NCBI GenBank assembly: GCA_029262175.1
Contig: JAJCZV010000030.1
Span: forward strand, 1 to 64,000
Length of the DNA: 64,000 nt
Direction: 5' to 3'
Origin: Gemmatimonadota bacterium
GTDB lineage: Bacteria; Gemmatimonadota; Gemmatimonadetes; Palauibacterales; Palauibacteraceae
Shown here piece after piece: positions 35,301 to 42,929 of the stretch. Under the pieces are notes generated by a model. That model made no database searches. It saw only the letters and a list, made by a program, of their open reading frames with translations, and was not told where the DNA came from. How positions within the stretch are numbered: position 1 is the stretch's first letter; each line of letters starts with the position of its first letter. Both the position numbers and the translations under genes were made by a program.

Positions 35301-37660
35301 GCGGCACCTCCCTTCGCATTCTGGATCAAGCGCCACACGCGTTCGGGCGTGGCCGGGATCGGCACTTCTCCGACGTCCAGGTGAGCCAGTGCGTCCGCGA
35401 CCGCGTTGATTACCGCCGGTGTCGACGCAATCGTCCCCGCCTCCCCGATCCCCTTCACCCCAAGAGGATTCGAGGTGCTCGGCGTCAGGGTCCGGTCGAG
35501 CTCAAATGACGGGAACTCGGCCGCCGACGGCACCAGATAGTTGATCATGGAAGAAGTCTCGAGTGTGCCGTCCTCGGCGTACGTCGCTTCTTCGTACAGC
35601 GCCGCGGCGATCCCCTGCGCGACCCCGCCGTGCACCTGGCCCTCGACGATCACGGGGTTAATGACGGTACCGCAGTCGTCCACGGCCACGTAGCGCAGGA
35701 TGTCGACGTCACCGGTTTCGGTATCCACCTCCACGACGCAGAGGTGGGAGCCAAACGGATACGTAAAGTTTGGCGGATCCCAAACACAGTTCGCTTCGAG
35801 CCCGGGCTCCGTGCCTTCGGGCAGGCTGTGCGCCGTCCAGGCTGCATAGGCCAACTCTTGAATGGCCTTCGTTCGATCCGGAACGCCTTTGACCGAGAAC
35901 GACCCGTTCTCGAACGCCAAGTCTTCGGGCGACACTTCGAGCAAATGCGCGGCGATGGTCTTCGCCTTCTCCACCACGCGACCGCACGCCTCATAGACTG
36001 CGATTCCACCGACCGAGAGACTGCGACTGCCGTACGTGTTCATCCCGTGCGGAGCCACATGCGTGTCGCCGTGCAACACCTCGATGTCATCGATATCGAG
36101 ACCCAGGGCATCGGCCGCGATCTGCGACCAGCAGGTCACGTGACCCTGCCCATGCGGCGAAGTGCCGGTGACCACCTCGGCCTTGCCGGTGGGAAGCATA
36201 CGCACTGTGGCCGCGTCCCAACCGCCTGCGCCGTAGTTGAGCGAAGCCAGCACCTGCGATGGCGCCAGCCCACACATCTCTACGAACGTCGAGAAGCCGA
36301 GACCGAGCACTTTCGTGGATCCCTGCGCTCTGCGCTCCGCCTGCTCGGCCCGGACCGCGTCGTGGCCCAACAGCTCGAGCGCGCGGTCGAGGTTCGGCGC
36401 GTAGTTGGTCGAATCGAACTCGAGACCACCCGGACTCGGAACCATCTCCCCTTGTGGAAGGTAGTTTAGCTTTCGAATCTCGATCGAATCGAGGCCGACT
36501 TTGCGCGCGAGAAGTTCGATCGCCCGCTCGATCGCATACGTGGCTTCGGGTCGACCCGCCCCACGATACGCGTCGGTCGGTGTCGTATTGGTGAACACGC
36601 CCGTGCACTCGAAGTGATAGGCCTCGCCACCGTACGAGCCGCAGTAGAGAAAGCCGCCGAGAAGCGGAACACCAGGCGCGACGAGCTGAAGATACGCGCC
36701 CATGTTCGCGCGAATCTTTACGCGATACCCGAGGATCTTCCCTTCAGAGGTCGCGGCGAGCTCGATCTCTTGCAGTTGGTCCCGACCGTGGATCGTGGCC
36801 AAGTATCCTTCGCTCCGACCGGCGACCCACTTCACCGGCAGACCGAGACGACGCGCCAGCGCGATGCAGAGCGCTTCTTCCGCGTAGACGTTGAGCTTCG
36901 AACCGAACCCACCGCCGACATCAGGCGCGATCACGCGCATCTTGGATTCGGAGATCCCCAGGATCATCGACAACAAGATCTTGGCGATGTGAGGGATCTG
37001 GGTCGTCGACCACATGGTGAAATCACCCGCCGCAGGAGACGGCTGTACCAACACCGCGCGGGGCTCCATCGCGTTCGGGATGAGACGCGGCTGGGTGTAC
37101 TCCCCTTTTACGACGACGTCGGCTTTCGCGAACGCGGCGTCGATGTCTCCGGTCGAGTGCGTCCACGTGTAGCACTCGTTGTTTTCAAACGACTCATGGA
37201 CGCGAGGCGCACCGGGTGCCATCGCGCCCTCGATGTCGACGACCGTCGGGAGTTCCTCGTAGTCGACGTCCACGAGTTCGGCCGCATCCGCCGCCGCGGC
37301 TCGACTCGTGGCCACAACCACGGCAACTGCGTCGCCGACATACCGCACGACGTCCTTGGCCACAGGCCAATGATCCGGGATGCGGATGTCATCGGTTACG
37401 GGCCACGCCATGGGCAGTCCGGCGGCCCACTCGTCCGCCAGGTCTTCGCCACTGAAGGCGGCGACCACATCAGGCGCGGCGAGCGCGGCGGACAGGTCGA
37501 CTTTTTTGATCCGAGCCGCACCGTAGGGGCTCCGCACGAGCGCGGCGTGCACCATTCCGGGAACGGTCAGGTTCTCGACAAACGTGGCCTGCCCCGTCAG
37601 AAGTTGGGGATCCTCTTTCCGGGGGACGCCTCCACCGACGTACTTCTGTCCGGCCGCCAT
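35297..37660 (-). CDS. Molybdopterin large subunit, CoxL form II type
   Basis: 787 residues. Motifs are YVGGGVPRKEDPQLLTGQA near the start, APDVGGGFGSKLNVYAEEAL (GGGFGSK 249-255) and TDAYRGAGRPEATYAIERA (364-380). AYRGAGR is the form II signature; true (form I) CO dehydrogenases have AYRCSFR, whose Cys carries the copper site. The catalytic glutamate lies in GVKGIGEAGTIASTP near the end. So this is a molybdenum hydroxylase of the CoxL-like group whose natural substrate is uncertain; CO oxidation should not be assumed. It overlaps both neighbours. Confidence 0.92.
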   Translation of the reverse strand: MAAGQKYVGGGVPRKEDPQLLTGQATFVENLTVPGMVHAALVRSPYGAARIKKVDLSAALAAPDVVAAFSGEDLADEWAAGLPMAWPVTDDIRIPDHWPVAKDVVRYVGDAVAVVVATSRAAAADAAELVDVDYEELPTVVDIEGAMAPGAPRVHESFENNECYTWTHSTGDIDAAFAKADVVVKGEYTQPRLIPNAMEPRAVLVQPSPAAGDFTMWSTTQIPHIAKILLSMILGISESKMRVIAPDVGGGFGSKLNVYAEEALCIALARRLGLPVKWVAGRSEGYLATIHGRDQLQEIELAATSEGKILGYRVKIRANMGAYLQLVAPGVPLLGGFLYCGSYGGEAYHFECTGVFTNTTPTDAYRGAGRPEATYAIERAIELLARKVGLDSIEIRKLNYLPQGEMVPSPGGLEFDSTNYAPNLDRALELLGHDAVRAEQAERRAQGSTKVLGLGFSTFVEMCGLAPSQVLASLNYGAGGWDAATVRMLPTGKAEVVTGTSPHGQGHVTCWSQIAADALGLDIDDIEVLHGDTHVAPHGMNTYGSRSLSVGGIAVYEACGRVVEKAKTIAAHLLEVSPEDLAFENGSFSVKGVPDRTKAIQELAYAAWTAHSLPEGTEPGLEANCVWDPPNFTYPFGSHLCVVEVDTETGDVDILRYVAVDDCGTVINPVIVEGQVHGGVAQGIAAALYEEATYAEDGTLETSSMINYLVPSAAEFPSFELDRTLTPSTSNPLGVKGIGEAGTIASTPAVINAVADALAHLDVGEVPIPATPERVWRLIQNAKGGAA

Positions 37661-38124
37661 CAGACGCTCGCCTTCGCGCCGGAAATGACCGCCCGGACGA
37701 TGTTGTGATAGCCCGTGCAGCGGCAGAGGTTTCCTTCGAGCGCTTCGCGCACCTCGGCCTCGCTCGGGTCGGGGTTCTCATCCACGATGCCCACGGCCGC
37801 CATGATCATCCCGGGGGTGCAGAACCCGCACTGCAGCCCGTGCTCTTCATGGAAGGCCTGCTGCATCGGGTGCAGCTTCCCGTTTGTCGCGAGCCCCTCG
37901 ATGGTCGTGACTTCCTGTCCGTCGGCCTGAACCGCTAGCACGGTACACGACTTCACGGACTGTCCGTTGAGGTGCACGGTGCACGCGCCGCAGGACGACG
38001 TATCGCACCCCACGTTGGTCCCGGTCAGACCGAGCTGTTCGCGAATGAAATAGACGAGGAGCGTGCGTGGCTCGACCTCGGCTTCGTGCCGAACGCCGTT
38101 CACGGTCACGGAGATGCGCTTCAT
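37660..38124 (-). CDS. CoxS-type 2Fe-2S subunit
   Basis: 154 residues. The plant-type 2Fe-2S cluster uses C40, C45, C48 and C60 ([17 protein letters not shown]), and the helical second cluster uses C99, C102, C134 and C136 ([25 protein letters not shown]). This is the standard small subunit of molybdenum hydroxylases. It is the first gene of coxS-coxL-coxM, the order typical of form II loci (form I is usually M-S-L). It shares one base with the large-subunit start region. No Tat or Sec signal, so the enzyme is cytoplasmic. Confidence 0.94.
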   Translation of the reverse strand: MKRISVTVNGVRHEAEVEPRTLLVYFIREQLGLTGTNVGCDTSSCGACTVHLNGQSVKSCTVLAVQADGQEVTTIEGLATNGKLHPMQQAFHEEHGLQCGFCTPGMIMAAVGIVDENPDPSEAEVREALEGNLCRCTGYHNIVRAVISGAKASV

Positions 38125-38228
38125 CTGCCTCTCCCTCTGCAGTCCCCGGCGGTGGGCGCCGGTCGGGCCCGGAGAGGACCCGCGGTTCCGGCCGCATAGT
38201 CGGCCGAGAAAGCAGTCTAGGGGGGGCC

Positions 38229-38254
38229 GGGCGGACCCGGCAACGGGCCCGCCC
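38229..38254. terminator. GC-rich stem-loop with GCAA tetraloop
   Basis: GGGCGGACCCG (38229-38239) and CGGGCCCGCCC (38244-38254) pair over 11 bp with one A-C mismatch, closed by the stable GNRA loop GCAA. It lies just downstream of the small membrane protein gene (minus strand) and upstream of coxS. No U-tract is present, so it is a candidate terminator or transcript-stabilising hairpin. The remaining spacer 38125-38280 shows nothing else. Confidence 0.45.
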
Positions 38255-38280
38255 GCCAGCGTTTACACCAGACGGCGACG

Positions 38281-38658
38281 CTAGGCCGGTTCGGACCAGC
38301 GGCGTCCCCGGATGTACTGGAGCGCGAGCCAGGCGATCGAAGCGAACCCGAGCATCAAGAGACCGACCACGGACGAGCTGAGCGCCACTTTGAACCCGCC
38401 CCATACCAGGCGTGGAGCGATTTCGACGCTTGTCTGCTCGACGAATTGAGCCATGACCATGAGACCGATGAGCGTGCCGAGTATCCCGATCGCCGCGCCG
38501 AGCACGCCCCAAAGCAAGATCGCGTGCAGCCGGAGCCCGCTCGCCTCCGTCCTCGAGCCCGAGACGTCGATCACGCCGCGCACGATTTGTACGGCCAGGA
38601 AGACGGCCACGATCAGGAGCGGATACCTGATGAATCCGAGTTGCGTCCAGAAGTCCAT
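38281..38658 (-). CDS. Small membrane protein, MotA/TolQ/ExbB-like (weak)
   Basis: 125 residues with three hydrophobic segments. GVLGAAIGILGTLIGLMVMA resembles the conserved LGTVIGL helix of MotA/TolQ/ExbB proton-channel proteins, and the last segment (SSSVVGLLMLGFASIAWLAL) fits their C-terminal helix. The rest of the family signature is missing and no ExbD/MotB partner is nearby, so the assignment is weak. It starts two bases after the stop of the 254-residue membrane protein and belongs to the PadR operon. Confidence 0.6.
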   Translation of the reverse strand: MDFWTQLGFIRYPLLIVAVFLAVQIVRGVIDVSGSRTEASGLRLHAILLWGVLGAAIGILGTLIGLMVMAQFVEQTSVEIAPRLVWGGFKVALSSSVVGLLMLGFASIAWLALQYIRGRRWSEPA

Positions 38659-38660
38659 CG

Positions 38661-39425
38661 TTACCTCCTCTTGGTGTCGAAATCTGTGGGTCTGCGCCGA
38701 AAGAACTCGGCGATCCGTTTTTCGATCCGGTCATCGGTCGTGATGCGTGGCATGAGGGAGACCCAGCCGAAGAGACCGAACACGGCTGCCGCCATGCCGA
38801 GTGTGACGAGGGCGAGCGCACTGCGGATCATGCTCCAGATCGAGACGGCCGTCTCGCCGGTGGCGCTGTTTACGGAGAGCAACGCGTACCCCTCCCACGC
38901 GCCCCCGAGCGCCCCGACCGCGACGGACGCCACGATCAAGCCGACGTGGAGCCGCCAGTGCGCGAGGCGTGTGTCCGGTCTGAGGTCTCGACGAACCCAC
39001 AGCCGGAACGCGGTTCGCGTCCAATTGAGGCCCAGCGCGGCAATGATCAACACTTCGAGAACCACCAGGAGACGGCTCGACGTCACGCCTCCGGCCTGGC
39101 GAACCACCCACAGCGTCCCGGCGGTCGACAGCATCGCGACGAGAACCAGCGCTGCACGCTCTACGTGAGTCAACCACCGATGCTGCCGTAACCACCGCGC
39201 TCCACTCGCTTCGTGTTCGACTTCGAGATGGGCGACCACATCGCCTTCCGGAAACAGACGCCGCATGGCCACATCTCGCGCGCGCTGGGGCTGAAACCCT
39301 CTGGACTCGAGCTCGAGCGAGAGCGCGCTCAAGTCTGCATCCAGCTCTTCGAGAAGTTCCAGCCGTCGCTGCGGAGGCACGCGCAGATCGCGCTCGAGCC
39401 GGGCCAGCGGTTCGCTATGCTGCAT
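38661..39425 (-). CDS. Membrane protein with permease-prefix-like N-terminus, PadR operon
   Basis: 254 residues. The soluble N-terminal part (LARLERDLRVPPQRRLELLE, ELDADLSALSLELESRG, ARDVAMRRLFPEGDVVAHL) resembles the helical prefix seen in ADOP permeases and in proteins encoded beside PadR regulators. Four hydrophobic segments follow (near 90-110, 118-135, 155-175 and 200-225), and the end is basic. Function unknown. It overlaps padR by 11 bases and is followed by the small MotA-like gene, so the three are one operon. Confidence 0.68.
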   Translation of the reverse strand: MQHSEPLARLERDLRVPPQRRLELLEELDADLSALSLELESRGFQPQRARDVAMRRLFPEGDVVAHLEVEHEASGARWLRQHRWLTHVERAALVLVAMLSTAGTLWVVRQAGGVTSSRLLVVLEVLIIAALGLNWTRTAFRLWVRRDLRPDTRLAHWRLHVGLIVASVAVGALGGAWEGYALLSVNSATGETAVSIWSMIRSALALVTLGMAAAVFGLFGWVSLMPRITTDDRIEKRIAEFFRRRPTDFDTKRR

Positions 39426-39756
39426 TGGACGCGCGATGGAGAAGCGAAAAGAGGGCTTTGAACTCCCGCTCCAGGTGCGACGCGTCCTCGGCCAGAAACG
39501 CCCGCCCCTCCTCCGTGATCAGGTAAGTCTTTCGTCGCCGACCACCCTGCTCCGGACCGTCGTCCCACTCGCCGCGAACCCGTCCCTCGGATTCCATTCG
39601 GTGCAGGATCGGATACAGGGTTCCGTGCTGGAACGTGAAGGCGCCCCCGGTGTCCTCCTCGACAGACAGGGCGACCTGATACCCGTGCGCGGGGCCCTTC
39701 TCGAGCACGGCCAGCACCAGGAGTTCGTTGATTCTCTTCGATAATCTGGCTTGCAC
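39415..39756 (-). CDS. PadR-family transcriptional regulator
   Basis: 113 residues from a GTG with AAGGGG about five bases upstream; the longer frame begins within the operator region. The winged helix is clear: LLVLAVLEKGPAHGYQVALS, FTFQHGTLYPILHRMESEGR and the wing GRRRKTYLITEEGRAFL. Proteins of this PadR-s1 type (about 110 residues) repress their own operon together with a membrane protein gene in many Gemmatimonadota and Acidobacteriota. The inverted repeat at 39792-39810 is its likely operator. The signal is unknown. Confidence 0.9.
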   Translation of the reverse strand: MQARLSKRINELLVLAVLEKGPAHGYQVALSVEEDTGGAFTFQHGTLYPILHRMESEGRVRGEWDDGPEQGGRRRKTYLITEEGRAFLAEDASHLEREFKALFSLLHRASNAA

Positions 39757-39791
39757 GCATACCCCTTTTCTCTTGGTGGCCTTCTCGAGAC

Positions 39792-39810
39792 TATAAAGAT
39801 GTTCTTTATA
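39792..39810. promoter_or_regulatory. Perfect inverted repeat, likely PadR operator
   Basis: TATAAAGA (39792-39799), TGT spacer, TCTTTATA (39803-39810): perfect 8-bp arms in an AT-rich island, 36 bases upstream of padR and 88 bases upstream of the divergent zinc-ribbon gene. Size and symmetry fit a PadR dimer, and it could control both directions. Binding is inferred. Confidence 0.65.
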
Positions 39811-39897
39811 TAGCAAGTCTACACACAACTAAAGAAAACCTCGGTTTTCGGGTATGTTGATGCGGTGCCCGACGCGAACGCCATGTGAGCCGAATCC

Positions 39898-41070
39898 ATG
39901 TATTCCACCTGCATCTTCTGTCACCAGGACCTGGGCCAGAACGAGTCGATCGAGGAGTTTCCGGTCGGTCGTCGACTCGCGTTCGACAGCGACCTTGGCC
40001 GGCTTTGGGTCGTGTGCAAGCGCTGCGAGCGGTGGAACCTGTCGCCGCTCGATACGCGCTGGGAGGCCATCGAGGCCTGCGAGAAGGCCTACCACGACAC
40101 GAGGCTCCGGGTCTCCTCGGACAACATCGGGCTGGCGAAACTCGCGGACGGGCTAGAACTGGTCCGGGTCGGGAACCCCCTGCGACAAGAGTTCGCCGCG
40201 TGGCGCTATGGCGACCAGTTCGGACGCCGTCGCAAGCGTGCGCTCGTGGCAACGGGGGTGGGCGGCGTCGCGGTCGGGGCGGTCGCGGTGGGGGGCGCAC
40301 TCGCCGGCCTCTCTATCGGCGGGCTCTTCCCGGCCGGCCAGCAAGCGTTCCTCCGTTGGTATCGCTCCAGAACGCTGCACCGGCTTCTCGACGCGGACGG
40401 AAACCCGATCCAAGTCCAGCGGAAGCACCTCTTCACTTCGAGACTGGTCGCGTCGAACCAGGCCGAGGAGGGGTGGGAGCTACAGGTCGACCACATCCCG
40501 GGGTGGGAGCGCCGACGGAGATCACGCCGACGATTCGTGCCCGTAGAGGGCAGCGGCTGGGAGATGCGTGGACGCGACTGGGCTCGCCGCACGCTTGTCG
40601 TGTCAGGACCGGATGCGGTGAAGCTCGCCGGACAACTGATGGCGCACGCGAATCGACGCGGCGGAAAGAAAAGAACCGTCAGCCGCGCGGTCTCACGGAT
40701 CGAAGCCGCCGGACACCCCGACACCTTCTTACCACTCGCGGCAAAGCAGTCCGAAGCCCTCTTCAATGAAGCGGTCTCGTCAAACCGCAAGGTCCAGAAA
40801 CAGATGCGCAAGCAAGAGATTCAATCGGCGATCAGTGGCTCCCTCCAGGGGATGCCCGACGAGATGCGCCTGGCGGTCGAGATGGCGACCCAAGAACAAT
40901 CCGAACGAGAGGCGCTGGAAGGCGAACTGAAAGGTCTCGAACTGATGTGGAGGCGCGCCGAAGAGATCGCACACATCGCCGACAACCTGTTTCTGCCCGA
41001 AAGCATCGAGACATTCATCGCTCAGGAGCGGGAGCGGCTCGCCGTGGGGGACACACCTAAGGACGGGTGA
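39898..41070 (+). CDS. Zinc-ribbon protein with membrane segment and helical tail, unknown
   Basis: 390 residues. The N-terminus has CIFC (C5, C8) and CKRC (C40, C43), a four-cysteine zinc ribbon. A Gly/Ala/Val-rich hydrophobic stretch (about 115-145, VATGVGGVAVGAVAVGGALA) could be a membrane helix. A basic central part (WERRRRSRRRF) and a long helical, charged C-terminal half (about 260-385, with EMRLAVEMATQEQSEREALE) follow. I recognise no family. The ATG at 39898 lacks a strong ribosome site. The gene is divergent from padR across the candidate operator. Confidence 0.62.
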   Translation: MYSTCIFCHQDLGQNESIEEFPVGRRLAFDSDLGRLWVVCKRCERWNLSPLDTRWEAIEACEKAYHDTRLRVSSDNIGLAKLADGLELVRVGNPLRQEFAAWRYGDQFGRRRKRALVATGVGGVAVGAVAVGGALAGLSIGGLFPAGQQAFLRWYRSRTLHRLLDADGNPIQVQRKHLFTSRLVASNQAEEGWELQVDHIPGWERRRRSRRRFVPVEGSGWEMRGRDWARRTLVVSGPDAVKLAGQLMAHANRRGGKKRTVSRAVSRIEAAGHPDTFLPLAAKQSEALFNEAVSSNRKVQKQMRKQEIQSAISGSLQGMPDEMRLAVEMATQEQSEREALEGELKGLELMWRRAEEIAHIADNLFLPESIETFIAQERERLAVGDTPKDG

Positions 41071-41098
41071 GCGGAGCGAGTGACGAAAGGCTGTCCGC

Positions 41099-41126
41099 GC
41101 TCCCGACGGAGCCCTATCGTTTTTTT
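41099..41126 (+). terminator. Weak hairpin followed by T7
   Basis: GCTCC (41099-41103), loop CGAC, GGAGC (41108-41112), then after seven bases a run of seven T (41120-41126). The stem is short and the T-run is spaced away, so this is only a candidate terminator for the zinc-ribbon gene. Confidence 0.35.
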
Positions 41127-41169
41127 GAGACCCGAATGACGATACCACCGCCACCATCGAGGTAACCGC

Positions 41170-41559
41170 TTGCCCGAGAAGAGATTGATCGTTGTCGGCG
41201 ACCGAGTGCTCATCGAGCCGATCGAAGGCGAAGATCGAACCAACGTCGGTCTTTACCTGCCGCCATCGGCCGTGGACAAGCAGGCGGTGCAACCGGGAAC
41301 GGTCGTCGCCGTGGGTCCAGGCACGCCGGTCGGTCCCCCGGCCGAACTCGACGACGAACCCTGGAAGATCGGCGCGACCGAGCCGCGATACATGCCGATG
41401 CAGGCGCACCTGGGAGATTATGCGCTCTTCTTTCGAAAGGCAGCGGTCGAGATCACGTTCGAGGGTACGCAGTACCTCGTCGTTCCGCAGGGCGCCATCC
41501 TCGCGATCGTCCGCGAAGAAGAGGAACAGACCAAGGGCTTCGATCCGTCTTTTCTCTAG
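41170..41559 (+). CDS. GroES-like co-chaperonin homologue without adjacent groEL
   Basis: 129 residues from a TTG with GAGGT six bases upstream. The Cpn10 fold is visible in RLIVVGDRVLIEPIEGEDRT, VGLYLPPSAVDKQAVQPGTV (the mobile-loop region), VVAVGPGTP, LGDYALFFRKAAVEITFEGT and the end YLVVPQGAILAIV. It is longer than normal GroES (about 95) owing to an insertion of roughly 25 residues after VGPGTPVG (AELDDEPWKIGATEPRYMPM) and a tail. No groEL is seen in the window. It may serve a specialised chaperonin or have another role. Confidence 0.8.
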   Translation: MPEKRLIVVGDRVLIEPIEGEDRTNVGLYLPPSAVDKQAVQPGTVVAVGPGTPVGPPAELDDEPWKIGATEPRYMPMQAHLGDYALFFRKAAVEITFEGTQYLVVPQGAILAIVREEEEQTKGFDPSFL

Positions 41560-42059
41560 CGGCGGACCAGCTCTCCCCAATTGCGAAGACGCGTGTGACA
41601 GTTGATGGGCCAACCGCGGGCCCGCGCGTTCAGGGACCTTGAATCGGCGCGGATCCCGGCTTGGCCGGCGAACTCATCGCCATATCGGCGCAGGGCCATG
41701 CCACCCGACGTCCCCAGCTCCGACCACACCACCCAGAGCGTGTCCGCACGCGTGAACCATCGATACGCGGTGTTGGGGTCGGACGCTTCGGAAGATGCGA
41801 GAGGCCAGGCGCGGTAGGTCTCGTACCGTCGGCCCCACTCGTCGAAGTCATCGGCGACCAGCATCAACTGGCTAGGCAAGCCGTGAGCTTCAGGCGCCTC
41901 TTCCTCATCCCAGTCATCGACCGCGAACTCCATGCAGCCGAGAAAACTCCAGGTCTGGAGATAACGAGGTTCGGGTGGCAGCTCCGGATCAACCTCGCGA
42001 AAGCGAAGCCAGATCGAGCCCCATACGAAGACGACCGCTAGCGATGCGATCGTCAACAA
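41556..42059 (-). CDS. Membrane-anchored hypothetical protein
   Basis: About 167 residues from a TTG at 42059; the start is uncertain because the upstream in-frame codons lie in the preceding gene and no clear ribosome site is seen. One N-terminal helix (TIASLAVVFVWGSIWLRF) is followed by a soluble acidic part (MEFAVDDWDEEEAPEAHGLP) and a C-terminal stretch rich in W, Y and R. No family recognised. It lies 16 bases downstream of the lipoprotein gene and overlaps the end of the convergent GroES-like gene by four bases. Confidence 0.55.
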   Translation of the reverse strand: MLTIASLAVVFVWGSIWLRFREVDPELPPEPRYLQTWSFLGCMEFAVDDWDEEEAPEAHGLPSQLMLVADDFDEWGRRYETYRAWPLASSEASDPNTAYRWFTRADTLWVVWSELGTSGGMALRRYGDEFAGQAGIRADSRSLNARARGWPINCHTRLRNWGELVRR

Positions 42060-42075
42060 CCGTTTGGGAGTCGAG

Positions 42076-42747
42076 CTAGATGCTCCTCTCTCGCATCGAA
42101 ACCACCGACGCGGGCGCTGCGACGTGAGGCGTGACTGCAATCGCTGCTTCAATATCGGTGGCCGGGATCTGTCCGGACTGGAGGTTCTCTTCGGAGATCC
42201 AGCCCTCGGCATTCAAGTCGATGCTCAGGGTCAAGGGCGCTCCAGCAACCACGACGAACGGGGTCGACAGACGCGATTCAATCGGGGCGCCCGCGCCCAC
42301 GACGACAGAGGTTTCTGCGGCGAGCGTTTCTCCGCCGATCTCGGAGCCGGCGGCCACGGTGACGGACGAGGTGGTATGGAGCCGGAGGTACGAGTACGTG
42401 CCGGCCGGGACTCCTACCTCGGTGACCACCTCGATCGCTTCGCCTTCGACCTGTAGCGCCATATCGAGCGAGATCGCGGACCCGAGCGTCACCCAGTCGC
42501 GGCCGTTCTTCGAGATCTCGATCCGGTGCGAGCCCTTGAAGCTGCCATGAAAATAGTTCTGGGCGAACACCTTGTGGTGGACCAGGCTGGCCCAAGGCGG
42601 GAACGATCCAGCGGCCACCTTCGTCGACGGGTTATCGGACAGAACGACACTCAGTGACCCCAATTCATCGACACCGAGCGGCGCTGCATCGCTGCAAGCG
42701 GAGGCGGAGAAGGCCAGTGCGAGCGTCGTGATCACCGCTGTTTTCAT
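42076..42747 (-). CDS. Lipoprotein, DUF4382-like beta-rich domain (weak)
   Basis: 223 residues from the ATG at 42747 with GGAGG seven bases upstream. A lipoprotein signal ends ALAFSASAC. The mature part starts GVDELGSLSVVLSDNP, has an aromatic patch (HHKVFAQNYFHGSFKG), then EVGVPAGTYSYLRLHTTSSV. The GxLxVxLxD opening and PAGTYxxxRL are elements of DUF4382-type secreted domains, so I suggest that fold with low confidence. It probably sits in the cell envelope. The next gene downstream may be co-transcribed. Confidence 0.65.
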   Translation of the reverse strand: MKTAVITTLALAFSASACSDAAPLGVDELGSLSVVLSDNPSTKVAAGSFPPWASLVHHKVFAQNYFHGSFKGSHRIEISKNGRDWVTLGSAISLDMALQVEGEAIEVVTEVGVPAGTYSYLRLHTTSSVTVAAGSEIGGETLAAETSVVVGAGAPIESRLSTPFVVVAGAPLTLSIDLNAEGWISEENLQSGQIPATDIEAAIAVTPHVAAPASVVSMRERSI

Positions 42748-42929
42748 ATGCTTCCTCCCACGGGACACCTACCCGGTCCGAGCGGACGGGCAACTCAAAA
42801 CGATGCCTTCCGGGGGAAGGCGCCGCAAATCCGAATCGCACCAGCGGTTTCGCTTACCACCGCGCGCGACGTAGGATGCACATCCAGCCGAAGCCAGAGC
42901 CGTAGAAGAATGTCGAAACCGAGGCCCGT
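42748..42929. other. Intergenic region upstream of typA with two small hairpins
   Basis: The spacer between the divergent lipoprotein gene and typA holds GTCCG-AG-CGGAC (42776-42787) and GCCTTCC-ggg-GGAAGGC (42805-42821), the latter a perfect 7-bp stem in the probable typA leader. Promoters must lie here in both directions, but I see no clear -35/-10 pair. Confidence 0.4.

Noticed and set aside
36614..37708. 364-codon plus-strand frame opposite the CoxL-type gene
   Set aside because: Antisense shadow; no fold or start site.
34452..38124. Annotation of the cox genes as a true CO dehydrogenase
   Set aside because: The large subunit has AYRGAGR, not the form I AYRCSFR signature, so CO oxidation is not supported by sequence.
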